From Streptomyces violaceoruber (GTDB lineage: Bacteria; Actinomycetota; Actinomycetes; Streptomycetales; Streptomycetaceae): 64,000 bases of DNA. Positions 1-8,759 of this stretch are shown here, piece after piece. The notes under the pieces were generated by a model, which ran no database searches, was not told the origin of the DNA, and was given only the letters and a program-made list of their open reading frames with translations. Position 1 is the first letter of the stretch. The number at the start of each line of letters is the position of its first letter. The position numbers and the translations under genes were made by a program. Location of the stretch: NCBI RefSeq assembly GCF_033406955.1, contig NZ_CP137734.1, positions 7,006,001 through 7,070,000 on the forward strand, in the 5' to 3' direction.

Positions 1-2
1 TC

Positions 3-401
3 GCCCGCGCCCGCGAAGCCCTGGCCGTCTTCGACTGCGACGTCGCGCTGCGCACCTTCCAGCCGGCCTCCGCCCCCGCGCTCCTCGTCGACAGCCGCGA
101 GGCCCGGCACGAGCGCACCCGCTCGCAGCTCGCCCGCGAGCAGGAGGGCGGCCTGTGGGGCGACATCCTCGGCGCCCTGCGGCAGGAGGCCCCGCGCGCC
201 CAGCTCATCCTCAACCAGCTGAACCCGCTGGTCCGCACCGCCGTCGCCATCGACGAACCCGAACTGGCCCGCACCAGCGCCGAAGCCCTGTACGGACAGG
301 CGGCGCTGCTGTCCCGGCGCCCGCTCAGGCCCGCCGAGTCGAGCCTCATCAACCGCTCCTTCCTCGACCTCCTCGCCCACGCCCTCCGCAAGGACAACTG
401 A
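3..401 (+). CDS. Hsp90-family chaperone, C-terminal fragment
   Basis: Open at the window edge, so only the last 132 residues are visible. They contain a stretch like the HtpG C-terminal dimerisation domain: QLILNQLNPLVR, then a helix with ALYGQAALLSRRPL, then SLINRSFLDLL, which corresponds to the LNPxHxLV and QALLAERGxL helices of bacterial Hsp90. An ATP-dependent chaperone role is inferred from this family resemblance, because the ATPase domain lies outside the window. The stop is 2 nt before the start of the TPR protein gene, so the two are very probably co-transcribed and translationally coupled. It could be a divergent Hsp90 paralogue rather than canonical HtpG. Confidence 0.72.
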   Translation, partial: ARAREALAVFDCDVALRTFQPASAPALLVDSREARHERTRSQLAREQEGGLWGDILGALRQEAPRAQLILNQLNPLVRTAVAIDEPELARTSAEALYGQAALLSRRPLRPAESSLINRSFLDLLAHALRKDN

Positions 402-403
402 CG

Positions 404-3400
404 ATGCCGACCGCACCCCAGACCACCGACGAGCTGTACGAGGAGCTCCAGGCGAACCAGCGGCGCCCCTACGGCCGTACGCGCACCGTCACGGCCGAGG
501 AACTCGTCGACGCCGCCGAACGGTTCGAGGAGACGCTTCCACTCGTCCGCGCGCTGCTCGAACTCCAGGAGGCGTACACGTACGGCTCGGAGCCCCGCAA
601 GTCGCCCGTGGCCTTCGCCCGGTTGCTCACCCTCTTCGACGAGCAGCCCGACGTCTTCGACGAGAACCTGCGCCACCTGGTGTTCTGGCGGTTCAAGTGG
701 GTGGCCTCCGCCCTGCGTGCGCTGCCGGAGATACCGCGGACGAGCCTGCGCCAGTGGCTGACCGAGATGCGCGAGCGGTACGAGAAGGCCGGTCTCGGCC
801 TCCAGCCCTACTACGGGCAGGCCTACCGGCTGGCCGCCCACGTGGGCGAGGACACCGACCTCGCCTTCGAACTGTGGGCGGCGCGCACGCGCACCCCGCT
901 CAGTGACTGCGAGGCCTGCGAGATCTCCGAACGCGCCCTGTACCACCTCGCGTCGGGCGACGACGAGCGGGCGCTGCGGACCTGGGAGCCCGTCCTGGCC
1001 GGCAAGGAGTCGTGCCAGGAGGAACCCGCCCGCTCCATCGCCCACGCCCTGCTGCCCCTGCTGCGCGCCGGCCACACCGACAGGGCGCGGGAACTGCACC
1101 TCGCCGGATACCGCGGCTGCCGCCGCAACCCCTCGATGTCCGGCGAAGTGGGCCGCCACCTGGAGTTCTGCGCGCTGACCGGCAACGAGGCACGCGGCCT
1201 GGAACTGCTCGCCGAGAACCGGAACCTGTTCGACGAGGTCGACTCGCCGCTCGAACTCCTCGACTTCCTCAACGGCGTCGAGGTCCTCCTCCGGCGCGTC
1301 GAACAGCTCGGCCACGGCGAACTGCCCGCCGCCGGTTTCCCGGGCCGCACCTGGACGGTGACCGGCCTGCGCGCCGAGGTGCACGGCCGCGCCGACGACC
1401 TCGCCGCCCGCTTCGACGCGCGCAACGGCACCACGGCCCACACGGATCGCCGCGGGGCCCGCCTCGGCCGCGCCCCGCTCCTTGAGGCGCTGGAACTGAC
1501 CCTGCGCACCCGCCGTCTCGATGAGGTGGCCGTGGTCCCCGGCGTCCCGGTCGCCGCCCCCGCCGCCCGTGCGGTCGCCGCCTTCCCCGAGTCGTTGCCC
1601 GAACTGGTCGCCCGGGCACGTGCACTGGACGAACAGGGGCACCCGGACGCGCGGGCCTGCTGGACGGAACTGCGTACCCGTGTCACCGCCCCTGACTACA
1701 CGCATCCCGACGACCCGGCCGTGGGCCCGCTCGCCCGGCTGCGCGCCGACCTGCTGGCCGACGAGGCGAGCCGGCGGGGCGAGCGGGACGACTTCACCGA
1801 GGCGGCCGCCCTCTACGAGGAGGCCGCGGGCCTGTACGACGACGCCGGAACACCCGCCCACGCGGCACTCGCCCGGGCCCACGCCGTCCTCGCCACCGCC
1901 GAGATCCCGCCGCAGACCTCCGCACGAGCCGCGTCCGAGACCCCGTCCGGGCTGCCTGCGGACGGCGCCGCGGACACCGGCGACACCGGCGACGCCGACG
2001 GCACCGACGACATCCCGGCCGAGGTCGCCGCGCTGACCGCCGCCCACGCGGCCATGGTCCGCCTGCACGCGGAGACGTCCGGCCTGGCGCCGTACCAGGA
2101 GGTACGCCTGCTGCGGCTCAGGGCCACCGCCCTGGGCCTGCGCCTTCAGGCGTCCCGGAGCGACGGGCACGTCGCCGCGGTCCTCCACGAGGTCGGCCTG
2201 CTGCACGACTTCGCCACCCGGCACGACATCCCCGGTCAGATCGCCGGTGCCCTGGTACTGCGGGCCAGCACCTTCGCGATCTCCGGCGACCTGCCCGCCG
2301 CGGCCGCCGAGACGGACGCGCTCCTGGACCGGCTGGAAGCGCACGGTCCCGCCTGGCACCTGCCCCGGGCGCTGGGACTGCGCGCCCGGCTCCGGCTCGG
2401 CGCCCAGGACGCGGAGGCCGCCCACGCCGACCTGGGCGAGGCACTGCGACTGGCCGCCGACTGGCCGGCCGACGCCGTCGACACCGCCCGCCTCCACGGA
2501 GACCTCGCCGAGGCCTGTATGCACCTGGGCCGTCCGGACGAGGCGCTGCGGCACCTGACCCGGTCCGCGGAGCTGAACCTCCGGCGCGGCGACCGCTTCG
2601 ACGCGTACTGCGCCTACAGCAACGCCGCCACGCTCAGCCTCGACCTCGGACGCGTCGAGGACTGCATCGCCCTCCTCGACTCCCTGCTGGCCGAACCGGA
2701 CGTCGCCGCCGGAGAACCGGACGACCGGCTGGTCGCCCAGCTGCGCCTGACCCGCGCCCGGGCGCTGCGCGCGGGGGAGGACCTCAAGGCGGCCACGACG
2801 GAATTCCTCGCCCTCGCGGCCGAGTCGGCCGGCTGGGACGACGACCCGGGAAGCCACGCCATGATCGCCGCGGAGACGGCCGTGCTCCTGGCCGAGGCCG
2901 ACGAGTTCGACCGGGCCCGCGAGGCGGCCGACCAGGCCCTGGCCGCGCACGCCCGCGACCCGCGCCACGAGGCGCTCAGCAACTGTCTGCGCGAACTGGC
3001 CCGGCTCCAGGCCCGGCAGCAGGGCTCCGACGGCCTGGCCGGGGCGCTGGCCTTCCTCGCCGACGCCGGCCGGGTCGCGGAAGAGGCCCACAGCGCCGGG
3101 TACGAGGCCCACGGACGCCCCCTGGACTCCGCGCTGGCCTACGAGTACGGGCGGGTCCACGCCTACGCCGACGCCTACGAGGACGCCCTGGCCGCCCTGG
3201 AGAAGGCCCTCGCACTGATCGGCGAGCCGGGGCCGGACAACGGCCGGGCCGGCGAGTGGGCCGAGTGCGTCCGCTTCGCGGCCGCCATGGAGGGCGTCTA
3301 CCTGGAACGCCCCGCACCCGCCCTCGCCCGCCTCGACGCGGCCGTCTCCCGGCTGACCGCCCTGGGACACACCGAGGAGACCGAGCCCCTCACGTCACTG

Positions 3401-3427
3401 GCGGCCCGACTGCGCGACGAGGAGTGA
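404..3427 (+). CDS. Large tetratricopeptide-repeat protein, partner of Hsp90-like gene
   Basis: A 1007-residue soluble protein with no signal peptide or membrane segment. The ATG at 404 is preferred over an upstream in-frame codon because that extension would overlap the Hsp90-like gene. The sequence is almost entirely Ala/Leu/Glu-rich helices. Repeats of TPR type are clear from about residue 460 to 960, for example AALYEEAAGLYDDAG, LHGDLAEACMHLGRPDEAL and YSNAATLSLDLGRVEDC. The N-terminal 400 residues are also helical (SGDDERALRTWEPVL) but less regular. An Ala/Asp/Gly-rich linker lies near residues 505-535. TPR domains bind peptide tails, and eukaryotic Hsp90 co-chaperones are TPR proteins, so a co-chaperone or adaptor role is a reasonable inference but unproven. 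Confidence 0.85.
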   Translation: MPTAPQTTDELYEELQANQRRPYGRTRTVTAEELVDAAERFEETLPLVRALLELQEAYTYGSEPRKSPVAFARLLTLFDEQPDVFDENLRHLVFWRFKWVASALRALPEIPRTSLRQWLTEMRERYEKAGLGLQPYYGQAYRLAAHVGEDTDLAFELWAARTRTPLSDCEACEISERALYHLASGDDERALRTWEPVLAGKESCQEEPARSIAHALLPLLRAGHTDRARELHLAGYRGCRRNPSMSGEVGRHLEFCALTGNEARGLELLAENRNLFDEVDSPLELLDFLNGVEVLLRRVEQLGHGELPAAGFPGRTWTVTGLRAEVHGRADDLAARFDARNGTTAHTDRRGARLGRAPLLEALELTLRTRRLDEVAVVPGVPVAAPAARAVAAFPESLPELVARARALDEQGHPDARACWTELRTRVTAPDYTHPDDPAVGPLARLRADLLADEASRRGERDDFTEAAALYEEAAGLYDDAGTPAHAALARAHAVLATAEIPPQTSARAASETPSGLPADGAADTGDTGDADGTDDIPAEVAALTAAHAAMVRLHAETSGLAPYQEVRLLRLRATALGLRLQASRSDGHVAAVLHEVGLLHDFATRHDIPGQIAGALVLRASTFAISGDLPAAAAETDALLDRLEAHGPAWHLPRALGLRARLRLGAQDAEAAHADLGEALRLAADWPADAVDTARLHGDLAEACMHLGRPDEALRHLTRSAELNLRRGDRFDAYCAYSNAATLSLDLGRVEDCIALLDSLLAEPDVAAGEPDDRLVAQLRLTRARALRAGEDLKAATTEFLALAAESAGWDDDPGSHAMIAAETAVLLAEADEFDRAREAADQALAAHARDPRHEALSNCLRELARLQARQQGSDGLAGALAFLADAGRVAEEAHSAGYEAHGRPLDSALAYEYGRVHAYADAYEDALAALEKALALIGEPGPDNGRAGEWAECVRFAAAMEGVYLERPAPALARLDAAVSRLTALGHTEETEPLTSLAARLRDEE

Positions 3428-3473
3428 GCAAGCGGCGGAGGCCGGAGCGGCCGGGCGCCCACCGCCCCGCCGC

Positions 3474-4028
3474 TCAGGGATGCGACAGCTGCCCCGCGCC
3501 GCCCCGCCGGCCTATCCGCCCCCGGCCCCGCTCGGCGGCCCGTGCCTGCCGCCTCGCCCGGCGACGCTCGCGACGCATGGCTCGCGCGGTGCTGCTCGGC
3601 ACGGACACGACACCGTGCCGCTGGTTCCACACCTGCCGGGTCACCCACACGTCCAGCACGCCCCAGGTGGCCACCACCGTGCCCGCCACACTGCCGAGCA
3701 CCATCGGGAACGCCAGCCAGGACTCCGCCAGCGTGCACAGGAAGGCCACCATCGCCAGTATCAGCGTCACGGCGACCACCAGCACCGCGCGCACGGCCGC
3801 CGTACGCACCGGGTCCGGCATCCGGCGGCGCCGCGCGGGCTCCTCGCGCCACAACGGCCGGTACCCCGGCTGCCGCTCGCCCGCCCGTGTGTCCGGCGCG
3901 GCCGCCGGAATGTCGCGATCCGGCGCCTGCGGGCGCACCGCCGAGGGCTCCTCGGCCACCCCGGTCGCACCGTCGTCCGCGGGCGCCCCGCGCCGCTCCG
4001 CCGTGCCCATCAACATGTCACTCCCCAC
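3474..4028 (-). CDS. Conserved membrane protein with two TM helices
   Basis: A 184-residue protein of unknown function. The N-terminal 65 residues are polar and Pro/Ala-rich. Two hydrophobic helices follow at about residues 77-100 (AAVRAVLVVAVTLILAMVAF) and 104-125 (SWLAFPMVLGSVAGTVVATW). The C-terminus is a strongly basic Arg-rich tail that is likely cytoplasmic. The start could be the ATG at 4028 or one of two ATGs just downstream (MLM at residues 5-7). It is convergent with the TPR gene, with 46 bp between them. I do not recognise a named family. Confidence 0.7.
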   Translation of the reverse strand: MGSDMLMGTAERRGAPADDGATGVAEEPSAVRPQAPDRDIPAAAPDTRAGERQPGYRPLWREEPARRRRMPDPVRTAAVRAVLVVAVTLILAMVAFLCTLAESWLAFPMVLGSVAGTVVATWGVLDVWVTRQVWNQRHGVVSVPSSTARAMRRERRRARRQARAAERGRGRIGRRGGAGQLSHP

Positions 4029-4435
4029 CGCCGGCAGACCGCTCGTCCGTGTCCGAGGACACGTCTCCCCTCTGACTGCCCGGCTTGCACTGCTTTACGC
4101 CGCCCAGGGGCGGGATGCGGCTCCTGTGGCCGATTCCGCCTCCGGTTCCCGTAGTGAAGGACGAACGAAGGGCCCCCAAGATTCCCGAAAATCCCGCGCA
4201 GTCGAATAATTTCGGCCAATCCGCCCGTCACGCCGTCGTGTCCGCCTCGCGCCCGTCCACCGATCCCGGGAGGCAATCTCCCGCAATGACCGGACAACTG
4301 ACCATCGCCCGCCCCGAGTGCGGAAGTTCGGCCTCCGGACGGGCCTTCGAGTTACCTGTGCGTCAGTAGTAGGCTCGCGCCGTTTGTTGACGCACGTGAG
4401 TACCCCCACCGGTGGGGGACGAGCTGGGGGAGGCC
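4029..4435. other. Intergenic control region between membrane protein and cvnA
   Basis: No convincing gene in 407 bp between two divergent genes. Before cvnA it holds a candidate promoter (TTCGAG at 4346-4351, 18 bp, TAGGCT at 4370-4375). It also has an inverted repeat GTGCGTCA/TGACGCAC with arms at 4358-4365 and 4388-4395, and a perfect 16-bp palindrome CCCCCACCGGTGGGGG at 4403-4418, 17 nt before the cvnA start. The part nearer 4100-4320 has lower GC than the surrounding genes and no structure I could name. Confidence 0.55.
4346..4418 (+). promoter_or_regulatory. Candidate promoter and dyad elements for the conservon
   Basis: The -35/-10 pair is weak. The promoter lies inside the first inverted repeat, whose arms flank the -10 region, so a repressor bound there could block initiation. 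The 16-bp palindrome lies in the predicted 5' leader and would also form an 8-bp hairpin in RNA just upstream of the Shine-Dalgarno GGGGGAGG. These are sequence observations. Their function is inferred. Confidence 0.4.
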
Positions 4436-7267
4436 ATGCGCTTTCGCGGGAAGTCGATCCGCCGGAAGATCGTGGCGCTGCTCCTCGTGCCGCTGGTGTC
4501 CCTGACCGCGATCTGGGCCTTCGCCACGGTCCTGACGGGCCGGGAGGCGGCACGGCTGTTCAGCGTCTCCGCCGTCGTCGAGGAGATCGGCTACCCGGTC
4601 GAGGACACCGTCCGGGTCCTCCAGCAGGAACGCCGCCAGACCCTCGTCCACCTCGCCGACCCCCGTGCCTCCGACGGGCTGGCCGCACTGGAGCGCAGCC
4701 GCACCGCCACCGACGAGGCCGTCGCGGAGATCCGCCGCAACGCCGCTGACGCCGGCATACGGGACGACCTCGGCCGGGCCGGCGACGAACGGCTCACCGC
4801 GGTACTGGACGCCTTCGACGGCCTCGGTTCCCTGCGCCGCAGCGTCGAGGACGGCACCGTCGACCGCGCCCAGGCCCTCGGCCTCTACAACCGCCTGGTC
4901 GACCCCTGCCACGACCTGCTGGCCAACCTCAACGTCGTCGACGACGTGGGCCTCGACAAGCAGTACCGCGCGCTCGTCAACGTCTCCCGCGCCCGCGAAC
5001 TGCTCTCCCGAGAGGACGCCCTCCTCGGCTCCGCCCTGGTCACCGGGCGGCTCAGCCGCACGGAGGTGCGGGACGTCTCCGACCTCGTCGCACAGCGCAC
5101 CGTGATGTACGACATCAACCTGCCGCTGCTGCCCGCCACCGAACGCGGCCGCTACCAGCGTTTCTGGAAGAACGCCGCCTCCGCCCCCCTCCGGGTCGCC
5201 GAGCAGGCCGCCGTCTCCTCCGACACCGGCACGCCGAGCGGAGTCACCGCCAAGAGCTGGGACACCGCCGCCGGGAGCGTCCTCAAGGAACTCGGCGAAC
5301 TCGACGACAACGCCGCAGACCGCTACCAGGACCGCGTCGACCCGGTCGCCACCAGCACCATCGCCAAGGCCGTCGTCGCCGGAGCGCTCGGCCTGATCGC
5401 CCTGCTGTACTCCCTCTTCCTGTCCGTCCGCGTCGGACGCTCCCTCATCCGCGACCTCAAGCAGCTGCGCCTGGAGGCCCACGAGGCCTCCGGCGTCCGC
5501 CTGCCCAGCGTGATGCGCCGCCTGTCGGCGGGTGAGGAGGTCGACGTCGAGACCGAGGTGCCGCGCCTCGAGTACGACCGGAACGAGATGGGCGAGGTCG
5601 GCCAGGCCCTCAACACCCTCCAGCGCGCCGCCGTGGAAGCCGCCGTCAAACAGGCCGAGCTGCGCGCGGGCGTCTCCGAGGTCTTCGTCAACCTCGCGCG
5701 CCGCAGCCAGGTGCTGCTGCACAAGCAGCTCACCCTGCTCGACACCATGGAACGCAGGACCGAGGACACCGAGGAACTCGCCGACCTGTTCCGCCTCGAC
5801 CACCTGACCACCCGCATGCGCCGGCACGCCGAGGGCCTGGTCATCCTCTCCGGCGCCGCACCCTCCCGGCAGTGGCGCAAGCCCGTCCAGCTGATGGACG
5901 TGGTGCGGGCCGCCGTCGCCGAGGTCGAGGACTACGAGCGCATCGAGGTCCGCAGGCTGCCCCGCGTCGCCGTCACCGGACCGGCGGTCGCCGACCTCAC
6001 CCATCTGGTGGCCGAACTCCTGGAGAACGCCACGGTGTTCTCGCCCCCGCACACCGCGGTGCAGGTGCTGGGCGAACGTGTCGCCAACGGCTTCACCCTG
6101 GAGATCCACGACCGCGGCCTCGGCATGGCCGCCGACGCCCTCCTCGACGCCAATCTCCGGCTGGCCGAGACACCCGAGTTCGAGCTGTCCGACACCGACC
6201 GGCTCGGCCTGTTCGTGGTCAGCCGGCTCGCCCAGCGGCAGAACGTCCGGGTCTCCCTCCAGCCGTCCCCCTACGGCGGCACCACCGCGGTCGTCTTCGT
6301 CCCCGACGCGCTGCTCACCGACGACGCCCCGGACACCAACGGCGTCGGCTTCCGCCTCGACCGTCCCCAGCACGTCAAGGACAAGGAGCGGGAGGAGGGC
6401 CGCCGTTCCGCCCTCGCCCACGTGCCCGCACGGCTCCCGGAGCGACCGGCCGCGCTGCTGGACGGCCCCGTCGAGCTGGAGGCGCCCGTAGACCTGGACG
6501 CCCTCGACGGCCTCCCCGGCGCGCTCGACGACCGGGACAGCGAACGCGGCGGCCTGTTCCGCCCGCGCCGCTCCCTGGCCGCGGCCGACGACGACCAGGC
6601 GGCCCGCCGCACCGGACCACGACGCCCCGAGTCCCGTCACGGTGACGAGGCGACGGCCGAGGACACCACCGAGGCGAACGCGCCGGTGGCGCTGCCCCGC
6701 CGCCGCACTCCCAAGCTGGTCAGCTCGCACGGGCGACCCGTCACCGAACGCGGCGCCCGGAACAGCTCCGACGAGCCGCCCGCGGCCGGCCCGGACCGGA
6801 CGGAGACCCCGGCCGCGTCCCGCACCCGAGCGGACGAGCTGCCCGCCCTGCCCGCCCGCCGACGCGGAGATCGCCCCACCGACCGCACGGCCGACCGCAC
6901 CGCCGACCGCACCGCCGGGCGTACCGAGGACCGCACCGCCGGGCGCATCGGGGGCCCCACCGCCGAGGGCGGTGGCGGCGAGCCCGCCGCGCGCGAGGAC
7001 GGTCCGCCCCCGAACGCCGAGGCGGGGACGCTGCCCCGACGCGTCCGGCAGGCCAGCCTGGCCCCCCAGCTCAGGCAGAGCCCCGAACCGGCCGCCGCAG
7101 ACCGCTCCGACCCCGCCGACCGCGACGCCGACGAGGTACGCAGCCGCATGGCCTCGCTCCAGCGCGGCTGGCAGCGCGGCCGCAAGGAGAACGCCACGGG
7201 TGACGACCCACCCGGCGGCGCAGCACCATCAGCACCACGAGGAACGACAAAGGGGGACGGTCGATGA
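4436..7267 (+). CDS. cvnA: Conservon sensor kinase (nitrate/sulfonate-sensor type), CvnA
   Basis: A 943-residue membrane histidine-kinase-like protein, first gene of a conservon. TM1 is about residues 12-33 (IVALLLVPLVSLTAIWAFAT). An extracytoplasmic all-helical sensing domain of the NIT type follows, then TM2 at about 306-332 and a HAMP-like segment. A dimerisation region has a possible phospho-acceptor H456 (RLDHLTTRMRRHAEGL). The GHKL ATPase domain has its N box ELLENA at about 527 and DRGLGM downstream. The last 300 residues are disordered, Pro/Arg/Asp-rich, and include a DRTA tetrapeptide repeat. The ATG at 4436 follows GGGGGAGG and gives the basic N-terminus MRFRGKSIRRK. The stop overlaps the cvnB start (ATGA). 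CvnA is thought to signal to the downstream roadblock protein and GTPase rather than to a classic response regulator. Confidence 0.93.
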   Translation: MRFRGKSIRRKIVALLLVPLVSLTAIWAFATVLTGREAARLFSVSAVVEEIGYPVEDTVRVLQQERRQTLVHLADPRASDGLAALERSRTATDEAVAEIRRNAADAGIRDDLGRAGDERLTAVLDAFDGLGSLRRSVEDGTVDRAQALGLYNRLVDPCHDLLANLNVVDDVGLDKQYRALVNVSRARELLSREDALLGSALVTGRLSRTEVRDVSDLVAQRTVMYDINLPLLPATERGRYQRFWKNAASAPLRVAEQAAVSSDTGTPSGVTAKSWDTAAGSVLKELGELDDNAADRYQDRVDPVATSTIAKAVVAGALGLIALLYSLFLSVRVGRSLIRDLKQLRLEAHEASGVRLPSVMRRLSAGEEVDVETEVPRLEYDRNEMGEVGQALNTLQRAAVEAAVKQAELRAGVSEVFVNLARRSQVLLHKQLTLLDTMERRTEDTEELADLFRLDHLTTRMRRHAEGLVILSGAAPSRQWRKPVQLMDVVRAAVAEVEDYERIEVRRLPRVAVTGPAVADLTHLVAELLENATVFSPPHTAVQVLGERVANGFTLEIHDRGLGMAADALLDANLRLAETPEFELSDTDRLGLFVVSRLAQRQNVRVSLQPSPYGGTTAVVFVPDALLTDDAPDTNGVGFRLDRPQHVKDKEREEGRRSALAHVPARLPERPAALLDGPVELEAPVDLDALDGLPGALDDRDSERGGLFRPRRSLAAADDDQAARRTGPRRPESRHGDEATAEDTTEANAPVALPRRRTPKLVSSHGRPVTERGARNSSDEPPAAGPDRTETPAASRTRADELPALPARRRGDRPTDRTADRTADRTAGRTEDRTAGRIGGPTAEGGGGEPAAREDGPPPNAEAGTLPRRVRQASLAPQLRQSPEPAAADRSDPADRDADEVRSRMASLQRGWQRGRKENATGDDPPGGAAPSAPRGTTKGDGR
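6881..6964 (+). repeat. 12-bp tandem repeat inside cvnA (DRTA repeats)
   Basis: Seven consecutive 12-bp units with the basic form GACCGCACCGCC. Units 2, 3 and 5 are identical and units 1, 4, 6 and 7 diverge. They encode DRTA-DRTA-DRTA-GRTE-DRTA-GRIG-GPTA in the disordered C-terminal tail. The array is in frame, so changes in copy number would only alter the length of the tail. Confidence 0.9.
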
Positions 7268-7698
7268 CCGCACCGAAGGCGACCGGCCACACCGCGACCA
7301 GGTCCGGGGAGCTGAACTGGCTCCTCGACGACCTGGTGGACCGTGTCGCGAGCATCCGCAAGGCCGTCGTCCTGTCCGGCGACGGCCTGGCCACGGGTGT
7401 GTCCAAGGACCTGACCAGGGAGGACAGCGAGCATCTGGCCGCCGTGGCGTCGGGATTCCACAGCCTCGCCAAGGGCGTGGGCCGGCACTTCGAGGCGGGC
7501 AGCGTCCGGCAGACCGTCGTCGAACTCGACGAAGCCTTCCTCTTCGTCACCGCCGCCGGCGACGGCAGCTGCCTGGCCGTCCTGTCCGACGCCGACTCGG
7601 ACGTCGGACAGGTCGCCTACGAGATGACCCTGCTCGTCAAGCGGGTCGGCGTGCACCTGGGCACCGCGCCGCGCACCGATCCGCCCTCGGGCGGGTAA
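7264..7698 (+). CDS. cvnB: Roadblock/LC7-domain protein, CvnB
   Basis: A 144-residue soluble protein with the roadblock/LC7 fold: ELNWLLDDLVDRVASIRKAVVLSGDGLATG is the typical first helix-strand. FHSLAKGVGRHFEAGSVRQTVVELDEAFLFVTAAG and the C-terminal helix DVGQVAYEMTLLVKRVG complete the domain. Roadblock proteins of this kind dimerise and regulate MglA-like GTPases, here presumably CvnD. The start codon overlaps the cvnA stop by 4 nt (ATGA), and cvnC begins 10 nt after its stop, which indicates one operon. Length is usual for the family. Confidence 0.93.
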   Translation: MTAPKATGHTATRSGELNWLLDDLVDRVASIRKAVVLSGDGLATGVSKDLTREDSEHLAAVASGFHSLAKGVGRHFEAGSVRQTVVELDEAFLFVTAAGDGSCLAVLSDADSDVGQVAYEMTLLVKRVGVHLGTAPRTDPPSGG

Positions 7699-7708
7699 GT
7701 GGGATGAC

Positions 7709-8104
7709 ATGAGCGCAGACGGTCAGGGAAGAAACCACTGGTTCGACGACGAGGCCGGCCCCGTCGTCCGTCCGTACGCCATGACGCGCGGCCGCACCAG
7801 CAGCGCGGCCCAGCACCGCCTCGACCTGATCGCGGTGGTCGTCACGGAACCGCACGCGGACGATCCGGAGGCGGACGTCACCCTCTCCCCGGAGCACGTG
7901 GACATCGTCGGCCTGTGCCGCGACGCCCCGCAGTCGGTCGCCGAACTCGCCGCCGGACTCGACCTCCCCATCGGGGTCGTGCGGGTCCTGGTGGGCGACC
8001 TCGTGGACATCGAACTCGTCCACGTCAACCGGCCCGTGCCCCCGGCCGAACTGCCGGACGAGAACATTCTGCGCGACGTGATCAACGGGTTGAGGGCACT
8101 GTGA
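7709..8104 (+). CDS. cvnC: DUF742 protein, CvnC
   Basis: A 131-residue protein of the DUF742 family, the third standard conservon component. The N-terminus has the family features HWFDDEAGPVVRPYAMTRGRT. The rest is a winged-helix-like domain: LSPEHVDIVGLCRDAPQSVAELAAGLDLPIGVVRVLVGDLVDIELV. It ends with the family-typical DENILRDVINGLRAL. Biochemical function is not established. From conservation it is taken to be part of a membrane-associated complex with CvnB and CvnD, or a DNA-binding output. A 49-nt gap with a good AAGGAGA ribosome-binding site precedes cvnD. Confidence 0.92.
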   Translation: MSADGQGRNHWFDDEAGPVVRPYAMTRGRTSSAAQHRLDLIAVVVTEPHADDPEADVTLSPEHVDIVGLCRDAPQSVAELAAGLDLPIGVVRVLVGDLVDIELVHVNRPVPPAELPDENILRDVINGLRAL

Positions 8105-8153
8105 GCCGGCCCCCGGGCCCGCCGGGCGGCGGCAGGTTAAGGAGAAGAGACCG

Positions 8154-8759
8154 ATGATCTTCGGGCGTTCCCAGCGCGGCAAGCCGCCGGTCGAGCCCGT
8201 CACGCTCAAGATCCTGGTGGCCGGCGGGTTCGGCGTGGGCAAGACCACCCTCGTCGGCGCGGTCAGCGAGATCAGGCCGCTGCGCACCGAGGAGCTGCTC
8301 ACCGAGGCAGGGCGGCCCGTCGACGACGTCAGCGGGGTGGAGGGCAAGCACACCACCACGGTGGCCATGGACTTCGGGCGGATCACCCTGCGCGAGGACC
8401 TGGTGCTGTATCTCTTCGGCACCCCGGGCCAGGAGCGGTTCTGGTTCATGTGGGACGAGCTGTCCGAGGGCGCGCTGGGCGCCGTCGTGCTGGCCGACAC
8501 CCGGCGCCTGGAGGACTGCTTCGCCGCCATCGACTACTTCGAGCGGCGCTCCATCCCGTTCGTGGTCGGCGTCAACTGCTTCGAGGGGTCGGCGCGCTAC
8601 CCGGGCGAGACCGTCCGCCAGGCCCTCGACCTCGACGAGGACGTGCCCCTGGTGATGTGCGACGCCCGGGACCGGGAGTCCGTCAAGGAGGTCCTCATCG
8701 GCGTCGTCCAGCACGCCATGACCCAGGCGGCGGACCGCCGCCGGGCCGTCCCGACCTGA
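8154..8759 (+). CDS. cvnD: Conservon GTPase, CvnD
   Basis: A 201-residue small GTPase of the bacterial MglA/Ras-like group found in conservons. The P-loop is GGFGVGKT at residues 24-31, the switch I region follows FGRITL, and the G3 motif is GTPGQERF. The normal NKxD motif appears as GVNCFEG, a substitution usual in CvnD proteins. The ATG follows AAGGAGA by 8 nt. It is the last conservon gene, and no conservon-associated cytochrome P450 follows, unlike some Streptomyces conservons. The stop codon lies inside the first unit of a 30-bp tandem repeat. Confidence 0.93.
   Translation: MIFGRSQRGKPPVEPVTLKILVAGGFGVGKTTLVGAVSEIRPLRTEELLTEAGRPVDDVSGVEGKHTTTVAMDFGRITLREDLVLYLFGTPGQERFWFMWDELSEGALGAVVLADTRRLEDCFAAIDYFERRSIPFVVGVNCFEGSARYPGETVRQALDLDEDVPLVMCDARDRESVKEVLIGVVQHAMTQAADRRRAVPT

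Noticed and set aside
4352..6730. A 792-codon open frame on the minus strand opposite cvnA
   Set aside because: Low-complexity Gly/Val/Asp sequence from the complement of a real gene. It also covers the cvnA promoter region.
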